Origin: a virus
Reading direction: 5' to 3' (one strand)
DNA: 27,304 nucleotides
IMG/VR virus record: IMGVR_UViG_3300030012_002538
Span: 1 to 27,304 of that record
This document shows positions 20,756-27,304 of the stretch, piece after piece. Below the pieces are notes generated by a model. It made no database searches. It was not told the DNA's origin and was given only the letters and a program-made list of their open reading frames with translations. Both the position numbers and the translations under genes were made by a program. Numbering within the stretch: the first letter of the stretch is position 1; each line of letters starts with the position of its first letter.

Positions 20756-20961
20756 TTGTAGTACTCCCTTAAAGTTCTATCGTTTAAGATCGCAACAATA
20801 CCGTCATAGCTTTCGTGTGGATACTCGTGTCTAAGCAATACTGCTATTTTTTGATTAGCTTCGATTTGCCTAGATACTTTTACTGCTGTGCCGAGTGAAG
20901 AAAAAATATCTCCAATTACTTCAAGCAGACTCCGTGAGTAGTTCAGAACTAGTGTTGTCAT
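20752..20961 (-). CDS. Hypothetical protein (69 aa)
   Basis: ATG 20961 is chosen because GAGG lies just upstream, inside the end of hsp20, which it overlaps by 41 nt. The product begins MTTLVLNYSRSLLEVIGDIF, mildly hydrophobic and helical, and ends in a polar segment with DRTLREYYK. Family not recognised. It is second in the hsp20-led unit. Confidence 0.5.
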   Translation of the reverse strand: MTTLVLNYSRSLLEVIGDIFSSLGTAVKVSRQIEANQKIAVLLRHEYPHESYDGIVAILNDRTLREYYK

Positions 20962-21385
20962 TTTTTCCCTCATAAGATCCGATTGTGATTTTACGAGGCA
21001 GCTTCTCTTCTGGTAGTACGACTTCTAATTTTATCGTCAAGATTCCGTCTACAAGATCAGCTCCAGTTACTTCGGTATATTCCGACAGTCTAAATGACTT
21101 TTTCCAGTTACGAGCACTAATACCTTTATGCACATATGAACTTGGCTCACGACGCTGTGGTCGATTGCCGCTGACAGTCAAGATATGATCTTTGACCTCG
21201 ATATCAATATGTTCTTGTTTAAATCCAGCCACAGCAACTTCAAGAGTGTATTTCATCTCTTCGTCTTTTACGACATTGTGTGGTGGATAGGTATCCTTCG
21301 AATGCTGATGAATATTTTCCAGTTGATCGAAGATGTGGTCGAAACCAAGAAATGCGTTTCGCGGATATGCGAATGATCCAGTCAT
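20921..21385 (-). CDS. hsp20: Small heat-shock protein (Hsp20/alpha-crystallin)
   Basis: 154 aa. AGGAGG lies before ATG 21385. IbpA-like features are the N-terminal FLGFDHIFDQLE, YPPHNVV, MKYTLEVAVAGFKQEHIDIEVKD as the start of the alpha-crystallin domain, RNWKKSFRLSEY, and ADLVDGILTIKL, which ends it. It holds unfolding proteins in the cytoplasm. It is widespread in marine T4-like phages. It sits behind regA, separated by a hairpin. Confidence 0.93.
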   Translation of the reverse strand: MTGSFAYPRNAFLGFDHIFDQLENIHQHSKDTYPPHNVVKDEEMKYTLEVAVAGFKQEHIDIEVKDHILTVSGNRPQRREPSSYVHKGISARNWKKSFRLSEYTEVTGADLVDGILTIKLEVVLPEEKLPRKITIGSYEGKNDNTSSELLTESA

Positions 21386-21414
21386 ATTGTCCTCCTATTG
21401 ACTAGCAAGGTTGT

Positions 21415-21438
21415 AGTGGACCCGATACGGCGTCCACT
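21415..21438. terminator. Strong hairpin between regA and hsp20
   Basis: AGTGGAC-CCG-ATA-CGG-C-GTCCACT: 10 bp with one bulged base and a 3-nt loop. On the minus strand there is no T-run after it; on the plus strand it is followed by TGGTATTTATTTATTT. It may be a terminator for stray plus-strand transcripts, an mRNA-stability element, or a regulatory hairpin for hsp20. Confidence 0.55.
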
Positions 21439-21440
21439 GG

Positions 21441-21451
21441 TATTTATTTAT
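21441..21451 (-). promoter_or_regulatory. Possible late promoter core(s) for hsp20
   Basis: Two overlapping ATAAATA cores (21447-21441 and 21451-21445), overlapping the regA stop. The predicted starts near 21435-21439 fall at the first arm of the hairpin at 21415-21438. There is no full TATAAATA. Confidence 0.3.
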
Positions 21452-21857
21452 TTCCAATATTATATTTTGGCTGCAGTGTCCAATTATTTTTTTCTTTGAA
21501 AGGAATAATCTTAATCTGTCGCAATGGTGCTAATGGCTGCGCTTTGTCTTTGTCATCAATAGACAAAAGGCCCCAGTCACTCATAAGTGTAGCGATGGTA
21601 TTGCGTCTAGCAATATCATTTTCTTCCAGATTAGATTTCTTACCATCTAATAAAAAGAGTTCTTTGAAATGCACGATGAAATATCGGCCTTGTTTGTGGA
21701 GAATGTGGCATGATTGGAAAAGTGTGTTATCTTTTCGAGATGCTACGCCAATTCGAGTCAGTGTTTCTCTTACTTTAAGAAAATCATCAGGCTCTTCCAA
21801 GGTAACCTCAAGCATAGATGAGGCTGTCCATTCAACAATATTATTTTCTTTTTCCAC
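21444..21857 (-). CDS. regA: RegA translational repressor
   Basis: 137 aa, slightly longer than T4 RegA (122). It binds start regions of early mRNAs and represses their translation. Recognisable stretches are EEPDDFLKVRETLTRIG, QSCHILHKQGRYFIVHFKE and ARRNTIATLMSDWGL, and the end KYNIGN parallels T4. It overlaps the gp62 gene by 17 nt, the same order as in T4 (44-62-regA-43), except that here gp43 is separated by several genes. Confidence 0.93.
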   Translation of the reverse strand: MEKENNIVEWTASSMLEVTLEEPDDFLKVRETLTRIGVASRKDNTLFQSCHILHKQGRYFIVHFKELFLLDGKKSNLEENDIARRNTIATLMSDWGLLSIDDKDKAQPLAPLRQIKIIPFKEKNNWTLQPKYNIGNK

Positions 21858-22221
21858 CTCGATATACCTTCTTCTTTAATATGTCAATTTGTGCTGACGT
21901 AAGAAGGTTGAGGATCTGGCGGGCTTTTTCATTACTGTAGCCATAATATTCCTTAATCACTTCAACGTCATCATCTTTTTGAGCTTTTGCCCATTTTGAA
22001 AAACGTTTCTTTTTTCTAATGATATTTATAAGAAAGTCGAATTGTAAACGATTATCAAGATGCGAGTTGAGATTCATTTCATTTGCCATCAATACCGTAT
22101 CATGAAAGTACGATAACTGACGATTTACCATAAATGCGTTATATGCTTTTTCAGCTATGTCATCAACCATGATATTTGATTTACCATAGTTGATGTCATT
22201 GCAATACTCAAACGGGTTCAT
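21841..22221 (-). CDS. 62: Clamp-loader small subunit, gp62
   Basis: 126 aa, shorter than T4 gp62 (187), as expected for marine relatives. It pairs with gp44 to load the gp45 clamp. Features: NPFEYCNDINYGKSNIM at the N-terminus, YNAFMVNRQLSYFHDTVLMANEMN, then a basic IRKKKRFSKWAK. Position between the glutaredoxin/gp44 and regA supports the call. The start overlaps the glutaredoxin stop (ATGA). Confidence 0.88.
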   Translation of the reverse strand: MNPFEYCNDINYGKSNIMVDDIAEKAYNAFMVNRQLSYFHDTVLMANEMNLNSHLDNRLQFDFLINIIRKKKRFSKWAKAQKDDDVEVIKEYYGYSNEKARQILNLLTSAQIDILKKKVYRGGKRK

Positions 22222-22505
22222 CCAAAGTTCTCCACACCACCAACGTAATCATCAAAATTTATTTCTGCTTCAAGTATTTCTTTTGTGAACATACCAGTAT
22301 CAACTTTATTTAGATGCTTTTCATTCCAATATAGTTGCGGTACTGTTCTATGATTTTGTAAACGTAACCACGCACGTTTACTTACATCTTCGCTGATGTT
22401 TATAACGTCGTATGAGTATCCCCAGTCATCAAGTTTTGCTTTCATGATTTCGCAGAATACGCAATCAACTTGTGTGTATAGTGTAAGTTTAATTGAACTG
22501 GACAT
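22218..22505 (-). CDS. Glutaredoxin-like protein
   Basis: 95 aa from ATG 22505, with GGAGG 9 nt upstream inside the gp44 tail. The CxxC active site is CVFC (15-18) after LTLYTQVD, followed by a helix and the cis-Pro motif RTVPQLYW. A probable role is to reduce phage or host ribonucleotide reductase or to handle Fe-S chemistry. It is inserted between gp44 and gp62, which are adjacent in T4. Confidence 0.87.
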   Translation of the reverse strand: MSSSIKLTLYTQVDCVFCEIMKAKLDDWGYSYDVINISEDVSKRAWLRLQNHRTVPQLYWNEKHLNKVDTGMFTKEILEAEINFDDYVGGVENFG

Positions 22506-23424
22506 TTGCCATAACCTCCGTAAGACAAGCAACAACGTTTAATTCGTGGTCAGCAACAAAGGCATGTTTGTACTGATAGTCGGCTAAGATAAGAACCAGT
22601 TGTGGAATTGACTGTGGTTGTACCTTGTCAGACATTCTATCGTATAGACCACGAAAGATCGCAGATGCATCTATATCTATATTGTTGACAACCCACTTGC
22701 GCATTTCTTTGAAGTCTTTTTCTTTTAAATGAGAAAATAGTTGATCAAAGGTACCAGCACTAAAATCCATGCTGCGGATATCACCAAACCCCAGTACAGC
22801 AACCCGCTGAAGCTCGTTGATACATCTTCGCCAATCCGGACCATGCTTCGATATAATGGGTAAAAGATCTTTTTTAGCATACGGTATCTCCTGTTCGTCA
22901 AGAATAAAACAGAATCGTTCAAACATCTGCTGCATAAGTACAGCAGTATTCTTTTTCGAAGTATTGAAATCATAGACACCGCAACGAGAGTGCAATGGTT
23001 CAATAATACGATTCTTAAAATTACAAGTAAGGATAAACCGGCAGTTGTTTGAAAACTCTTCGATAAAACCACGAAGTGCCGGCTGCGTTGACTGTGGATT
23101 TAGATAATCAGCTTCGTCAAGTATTACTACCTTGACACCACCCTGTAGTGAAATAGTAGAAGCGAACTGTTTAATCTTACCACGCAGGGTATCAATATTA
23201 CCATCTTCAGAACCATTGATCATAATATAATCAAGATTCATTTGATTGCATAAAGCTTTGGCGACTGTAGTTTTACCAGTGCCAGCTGTACCACTGAACA
23301 GCATGTTAGGAAGTTCACCAGATTCAACTATCTTTTGAAAGAGTTCTTTCAGCTGATCCGGTAGAACACAATCGGCGATTGTTTGGGGACGATACTTCTC
23401 GACCCATAGAAATTCATTAGACAT
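22489..23424 (-). CDS. 44: Clamp-loader large subunit, gp44
   Basis: 311 aa, AAA+ ATPase. WVEKYRP near the start, Walker A GTAGTGKT (45-52), Walker B ILDEAD (101-106), and the arginine-finger SRC motif LHSRCG at about 144-149. Domain III is helical. It is first after the intrinsic terminator at 23443-23473. No strong promoter is visible before it, so it is probably transcribed by read-through. T4-family partner of gp62 and gp45. Confidence 0.95.
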   Translation of the reverse strand: MSNEFLWVEKYRPQTIADCVLPDQLKELFQKIVESGELPNMLFSGTAGTGKTTVAKALCNQMNLDYIMINGSEDGNIDTLRGKIKQFASTISLQGGVKVVILDEADYLNPQSTQPALRGFIEEFSNNCRFILTCNFKNRIIEPLHSRCGVYDFNTSKKNTAVLMQQMFERFCFILDEQEIPYAKKDLLPIISKHGPDWRRCINELQRVAVLGFGDIRSMDFSAGTFDQLFSHLKEKDFKEMRKWVVNNIDIDASAIFRGLYDRMSDKVQPQSIPQLVLILADYQYKHAFVADHELNVVACLTEVMANVQFN

Positions 23425-23442
23425 TCACATACTCCATAATAT

Positions 23443-23473
23443 AATAAAAACGGGGAGCTAACCGTGGCTCCCC
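23443..23473 (-). terminator. Intrinsic terminator between the gp45 unit and gp44
   Basis: On the minus strand GGGGAGC-CACGGTTA-GCTCCCC forms a perfect 7-bp GC-rich stem, followed by GTTTTTATT. This is the best rho-independent terminator in the window. It would reduce transcription from gp45 into gp44. Confidence 0.85.
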
Positions 23474-23490
23474 ACGAGTCTATTAAGCGA

Positions 23491-23706
23491 CTAACCTTGT
23501 TCACTTTCAGCTTCTTCCATGGCTTCTTCTTGCTCGGCCTGTTCACATAGCTGAATGATTTGAATCGCTTGGTCACGAAGTCCACCGATGGTAGATAGTT
23601 CTTCACCCTTGATTGCGCCACGTTGAGTCATCGCATCGATAACTGCAATCATTGACCGAGATGTGCGATTAGAAACATCCCGTAGTTCCGTCATAGTTTC
23701 TGACAT
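23491..23706 (-). CDS. Small acidic protein between gp45 and gp44
   Basis: 71 aa from ATG 23706 (GGAG 9 nt upstream), starting just after the gp45 stop. It begins MSETMTELRDVSNRTSRS and ends in an E/A/Q-rich acidic helix (AEQEEAMEEAESEQG). No family recognised. The position between clamp and clamp loader suggests a replication or transcription accessory. T4 has small genes near 45, but I cannot match this to one. Confidence 0.6.
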   Translation of the reverse strand: MSETMTELRDVSNRTSRSMIAVIDAMTQRGAIKGEELSTIGGLRDQAIQIIQLCEQAEQEEAMEEAESEQG

Positions 23707-23710
23707 GTCA

Positions 23711-24388
23711 TTAAACTCCAAATGTCGAAGATTTTTCAAGTGCAATCCAGTATTTAACGTCTAGACTTTTATGACTGAATTGCGTGATTAACTTAGAAGA
23801 TATTTGTACCTCGTAATCGCCAGGTAGAATCTTTAAGTTGTTTGTGCTTAAGATAAAATTAAACGTGGCATCAGCAGGAAATTCACCATCGACGTCAATG
23901 GAGAACGCATTTGATGTCATGTTTTGAGAGTCAACCACAGAAAGACTAAGCACACCATCTTTACCAGAAATAGAAATTTCACTATGACCAAGAGTAGATG
24001 CTGCGCGCTTTAGCTTATTCATCGTATCATTGTCTAAGGTGAACTTCACATTTGCTTCTGGCATTGTGATGTCTTTTTGTGGAGTTGTTAAAGTATCTTC
24101 AGATGAATAGAAGTACTTTACTTTAGAGCGGCCGGTTGAATCGTTGACAACAACATAATCGTCTTCAAACTTAAGACGTGGTGCATCAACTAATCCAAGG
24201 ACACCCATAAATTCATTGAGATCGTAGATACCAAAATCCATAGGAAACTCTTCATCAACATTGGCTCGGGCAAGAACCGTCCGTGCTTCAGAAATAGTCT
24301 TTATAGTTTTGCCACTACGAATCATCATATTAGGATTTATACTTGAAAAGTTTTTCAAGGTAGTTAGAGTATTTTCACTTAGTTCCAT
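23711..24388 (-). CDS. 45: Sliding clamp, gp45
   Basis: 225 aa from ATG 24388 (GGAG upstream), the usual size for gp45. It begins MELSENTLTTLKNFSSINPNM and contains FPMDFGIYDLNEFMGVLG, matching gp45 clamps. It forms a trimeric ring that tethers gp43 and, in T4, also activates late transcription. The promoter at 24417-24445 lies directly before it. Confidence 0.95.
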   Translation of the reverse strand: MELSENTLTTLKNFSSINPNMMIRSGKTIKTISEARTVLARANVDEEFPMDFGIYDLNEFMGVLGLVDAPRLKFEDDYVVVNDSTGRSKVKYFYSSEDTLTTPQKDITMPEANVKFTLDNDTMNKLKRAASTLGHSEISISGKDGVLSLSVVDSQNMTSNAFSIDVDGEFPADATFNFILSTNNLKILPGDYEVQISSKLITQFSHKSLDVKYWIALEKSSTFGV

Positions 24389-24416
24389 TATATATCTCCG
24401 CATTTAATCTAGGTAT

Positions 24417-24445
24417 ATTATACATCATTTTTCTCGGTTTGTACA
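24417..24445 (-). promoter_or_regulatory. 45: Sigma-70-type early promoter for gp45
   Basis: The -35 TGTACA is at 24445-24440, the spacer is 17 bp, and the -10 TATAAT is at 24422-24417. It lies inside the 3' end of the zinc-ribbon gene; that gene's stop TAA is part of the -10 box. Confidence 0.78.
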
Positions 24446-24585
24446 CTACTTTTTTCGCCACACCAAGGGCAATAAAATCCTTGTTTACGAGTCTTTGGAT
24501 CATATCTATCGCTGGTAGCGATTGAGAACCAAGCTAAACAGGATTGACAAGTAAAATGCCATATTGTTTCTTGTTGAACAAACAT
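24418..24585 (-). CDS. Small zinc-ribbon protein (55 aa) between gp46 and gp45
   Basis: The frame starts at ATG 24585, overlapping the gp46 stop by one base (TAATG), and ends at 24418. Two C-x2-C pairs, CQSC (about 13-16) and CPWC (about 39-42), give a classic zinc ribbon. WHFTCQSCLAWF and GFYCPWCGEK are the knuckles. Function unknown; probably DNA, RNA or protein binding. Confidence 0.7.
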   Translation of the reverse strand: MFVQQETIWHFTCQSCLAWFSIATSDRYDPKTRKQGFYCPWCGEKSSVQTEKNDV

Positions 24586-26294
24586 TACTTTATCCTTGAG
24601 AAGTTTTTGTCTTTGATAAACTCGATCTTGTTTTCGAACTTACCATCAAGTATTTCACCTTTGTGCGATATGATAAAGACATTCGTACTATCACCAAGCG
24701 TATAAAGAATCTTAATTAGATTATCCACACCATCATGATCTAAAGATGAATCAAATGTTTCATCGAGTATCAATAGGTTTGTTGATACTGAGTTTTTCAT
24801 CTTTGCAATCTGCCGCCAGGTGAATAGAAGCGACAAATCAATTCTTTGTTTTTCACCTTCACTAAACGATTCGTATGTAAATTCATCTCTATGGCGAGAT
24901 CGAATCGTTTCGTTGAACTCTTCGTTTAGATCAAAGTGCACGTAAAAATCTAGTACCTGTAGATACTGATTTATAAGTTTATTCATCACAGGTAAATATT
25001 GTTTGATGATCTTAGTTTTGATACCCGTATCCTTTAGCATCTCAGCGATAGCCATTTTATACGAGAACTCTTCACTAGTCTTCAACTTTGAATCTTTCAG
25101 ATCTAGCAATTCATTTTTAAGTATTGCTAGATCTGCATTTGCTTTTTCTAAATCAGCACCAACTTCTTTCTCTATATGCTCTTGGTAAGAACGAATTTGG
25201 TTTTGATATGTCGCAATCTCTTTCGAGTTGGAAGTGAGTTTATGTACCCGATCCCGAAGCGTTGAAAGTAAGCCAGTTTGTTCTGCAATCTCCGATTCCA
25301 CTCCTTGGCCTTCGACGCCGATTTGCTTAATCTCTGCCTTCCGCCGATCCCGATCTGTTTGGGTTGATAGTAGAATCTCAGATTTATGGCCGTCTGAAAT
25401 GGCTTGGTCGCATACGGGACACGTTGCATTCTCACTGAAAAAGGTGATCCGCTTCTCGAGGTCGCGGATATTCGATTTCCGATCTTGACTTCGGAGCAGT
25501 AAGTCCTGCTTCCTATCCTGTAACAGTCCCAACCTTTGTTCGGCCTGTGATACACATTCATCGAGTCCGACGCTAAGCTCACTATTCTCAGCCTGTAGTT
25601 CATCGATGAAACCCTGCGATTCAGATATCCTAAGTTCATAGTTCCTCCTGTTCTCCTCGGTAAGAATAGATACATCAGAAATATATTTTTTCTGTGTTTC
25701 AACTTTATTCTTGCTAAGGTCAATCTGGTAGGATATGTCTTTGAGATTATCTTTTATGGCATTTGTTTCTTCCTTTAGTAATTGATTCATTCTAGAGAAT
25801 ACACCAATGTCAAGTAAATCTTCGATTACGCCACGACGTAAACCAGGATTCAATTGCATGAATGGTACAAAGTTAGATGAACCAAGTACCACAACTTGGT
25901 GGAATGATTTGTGGTTTAATTTTAAAATGTTTTGTTCGAGTATGCGCTGGTATTCTTTTGAATGAGATGACTGATTAATCATTTCATCATTCTTCCAGAT
26001 CTCAAACTTTACCGGCCTATCACCACGTACAACCTTGAAACGTGATTGACCAATCTCAAACTCAACTTCAACCATGCTACCCTTGCCGTTGATCGAGTTA
26101 ATCAATTGAGTCTTGTTAATATTTCTATGTGCCTTACCGAATAAGCCAAATGACAAAGCATCCAGCATAGTAGATTTACCAGAACCGTTTTGACCCACTA
26201 TCAAAGTGTGCTTGTGTCTGGTTAGATCTATCTCAGTAAAATTATTGCCCGTTGATAAGAAGTTCTTATAACGAAGGTGAGTAAATTTTATCAT
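24585..26294 (-). CDS. 46: Recombination exonuclease subunit gp46 (Rad50-like)
   Basis: 569 aa, close to T4 gp46 (560). Walker A is GQNGSGKST (34-42). Long coiled coils run about 170-280 and 310-420 around the zinc-hook CPVC (292-295). The ABC signature is FSEGEKQRIDLSLLF and Walker B is NLLILDETFDSSLD. With gp47 it resects DNA ends for recombination-dependent replication. It starts in ATGA overlap with gp47. Confidence 0.96.
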   Translation of the reverse strand: MIKFTHLRYKNFLSTGNNFTEIDLTRHKHTLIVGQNGSGKSTMLDALSFGLFGKAHRNINKTQLINSINGKGSMVEVEFEIGQSRFKVVRGDRPVKFEIWKNDEMINQSSHSKEYQRILEQNILKLNHKSFHQVVVLGSSNFVPFMQLNPGLRRGVIEDLLDIGVFSRMNQLLKEETNAIKDNLKDISYQIDLSKNKVETQKKYISDVSILTEENRRNYELRISESQGFIDELQAENSELSVGLDECVSQAEQRLGLLQDRKQDLLLRSQDRKSNIRDLEKRITFFSENATCPVCDQAISDGHKSEILLSTQTDRDRRKAEIKQIGVEGQGVESEIAEQTGLLSTLRDRVHKLTSNSKEIATYQNQIRSYQEHIEKEVGADLEKANADLAILKNELLDLKDSKLKTSEEFSYKMAIAEMLKDTGIKTKIIKQYLPVMNKLINQYLQVLDFYVHFDLNEEFNETIRSRHRDEFTYESFSEGEKQRIDLSLLFTWRQIAKMKNSVSTNLLILDETFDSSLDHDGVDNLIKILYTLGDSTNVFIISHKGEILDGKFENKIEFIKDKNFSRIK

Positions 26295-27304
26295 GCAATC
26301 TCTAAAGCTTGTGCCTGATTCATCAGGTCTCTCATCATGGTTTTGATTCGATCTTTGTCCAGATCTGTTTCAACACCATCAACATAATCATCCATCAGCC
26401 GTGGAGTGTCATCCACTTCTAATCCTTCATCATCAACATTCATACCGATAAACTCGTTGAAGTTTTCAGATATTTTTAAATCTAAAACATCTTGATTCTG
26501 TACCCGATCCACAAATCGATCAAAAGTAAACGAATCTGTCTTTTCAACTACTACGATCTTTACGAATTTTTTATCTAAATGTTTGACATCATAGTTATTA
26601 TAATCGGTTTCTCGGTCATTGTAAACAATTTTTTCGTATAAAGTGTAAGGATTATGTATCCTTTCAACCTCACGAGTTTCAGTATCAATCACATGAAAGT
26701 ATTTTTTATCGTGTGCATCAGACCAGAAGAACTCCATTTGACTACCAAGATACCAGATATTATCTTGTCTTGATCCACAATGATAGTGGCCAGTCAAAAC
26801 TAGTTCGAACTTATTAAATATTTCTCTACTCATGCCGTGTACGTTAGTTACACCACGCATCATCTCAAACCCGTTCAACTCAAGATGCGCACCTAACCAA
26901 TCTGCTTTACAATCGCTGATGAATTGCATAGACTTTTCGTAGTTGTCCATACAAATCCACGGTAACATAGCAATCTTTAATGAACCGTATTCCATTACGG
27001 TAGGTTCCATAATGATATTAACTTCGTTCATAAAGTGACCAAGTAGCTCTTTTAAGCTATTCATGTCGTTTGTATTCTTAAAATAGGTATCATGGTTACC
27101 AGGAATAATGTCCATAGTCATACCATGTTCACGCATTTTATTTAAGAAGCTTTTTCGATTATGATTTAGGGCTTTTATGTTTACTACTTTTCGATTATCG
27201 TAGTAATCACCTAAATGAATTATCTGCTTGATGTCGCGCTTTTCGCACTCAGGAAAGAACACATTAGAATAAAATTCTGCCGCGTTGTCTAGAAATATTT
27301 GAGA
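26291..27304 (-). CDS. 47: Recombination endonuclease subunit gp47 (Mre11-like), 5' end missing
   Basis: At least 337 codons are in frame to the right edge; the first residues, about 20, lie outside. A GTG at 27262 could be mistaken for the start, but the frame upstream (QIFLDNAAEFYSN) fits gp47 and is open. Phosphoesterase motifs are HLGDYYDNRK, PGNHD and GHYHCG. The first metal motif (GDxH) is expected beyond the edge. The C-terminal part is acidic. It forms the nuclease complex with gp46. Confidence 0.95.
   Translation of the reverse strand, partial: SQIFLDNAAEFYSNVFFPECEKRDIKQIIHLGDYYDNRKVVNIKALNHNRKSFLNKMREHGMTMDIIPGNHDTYFKNTNDMNSLKELLGHFMNEVNIIMEPTVMEYGSLKIAMLPWICMDNYEKSMQFISDCKADWLGAHLELNGFEMMRGVTNVHGMSREIFNKFELVLTGHYHCGSRQDNIWYLGSQMEFFWSDAHDKKYFHVIDTETREVERIHNPYTLYEKIVYNDRETDYNNYDVKHLDKKFVKIVVVEKTDSFTFDRFVDRVQNQDVLDLKISENFNEFIGMNVDDEGLEVDDTPRLMDDYVDGVETDLDKDRIKTMMRDLMNQAQALEIA

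Noticed and set aside
22023-22030. Perfect TATAAATA on the minus strand inside gp62
   Set aside because: It encodes ordinary gp62 residues (Leu-Ile-Asn-Ile) in the middle of a tightly coupled gene set; without mapping data it is probably chance.
27260-27262. GTG as start codon of gp47
   Set aside because: The frame stays open to the window edge and the upstream residues fit gp47; the Mre11 motif I is missing, so the true start lies beyond the edge.
1-27304. CRISPR arrays, insertion sequences, tRNA genes, integrase or attachment sites
   Set aside because: Reading both strands showed no regularly spaced repeats, transposase or integrase motifs, or tRNA cloverleaf apart from the tmRNA acceptor domain.

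Overview
The window is part of a lytic, T4-like myovirus genome. The diagnostic genes are the replication core: gp47, gp46, gp45, gp44, gp62, regA, gp43, UvsX and gp41, all on the minus strand and mostly overlapping stop-to-start. No photosynthesis genes are present. The best host clue is a circularly permuted (two-piece) tmRNA whose tag begins ANDN, as in alphaproteobacterial tags. A full-length AprB and a serine-glyoxylate aminotransferase also fit a marine alphaproteobacterial host such as SAR11 or a relative. The host is inferred, not shown.

Layout, left to right. 1-1050: a minus-strand unit with the permuted tmRNA, then aprB (beta subunit of adenylylsulfate reductase), then the start of a Rieske-oxygenase-like gene cut by the window edge. 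1035-1896: a short plus-strand island behind a perfect T4-type late promoter, with two or three unknown genes, one ending in a membrane anchor. 1893-4826 (minus): small unknown genes, a DUF3310 protein, a PRMT-like methyltransferase, ThyX and a MazG-like protein. 4823-7558: gp41 helicase, a conserved small gene and UvsX. 7585-14754: an accessory block with a C5-cytosine methyltransferase, a TET-associated-type glycosyltransferase, a uracil-DNA-glycosylase-like protein, a serine-glyoxylate aminotransferase, dCMP deaminase, a dCMP-hydroxymethylase-like protein, an Nmad1/DUF1599 protein, a primase-like protein and an all-alpha NTP pyrophosphatase. 15025-17511: DNA polymerase. 17576-20445: an A-type Fe-S carrier, T4-type lysozyme and two tandem 2-oxoglutarate/Fe(II) oxygenases. 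20490-21385: tiny genes and Hsp20. 21444-27304: regA, gp62, a glutaredoxin, gp44, a small acidic protein, gp45, a zinc-ribbon protein, gp46 and gp47 (5' end cut by the window).

Transcription appears to run from at least seven near-identical sigma-70-type promoters (TTTACA or TGTACA, a 17-bp spacer, TATAAT), each placed before a unit. T4-type late promoters (TATAAATA or its ATAAATA core) lie at the divergent tmRNA/plus-island junction and immediately before two hairpins.

Three ideas deserve attention. First, aprB next to a phage tmRNA suggests the phage alters host sulfur/electron metabolism. Second, the 7.6-14.8 kb block looks like a cytosine hypermodification pathway; its glycosyltransferase ends in the same SL[D/E]EFFA tail as the phage DNA polymerase, which suggests recruitment by the sliding clamp. 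Third, the serine-glyoxylate aminotransferase could supply glycine and one-carbon units during infection.
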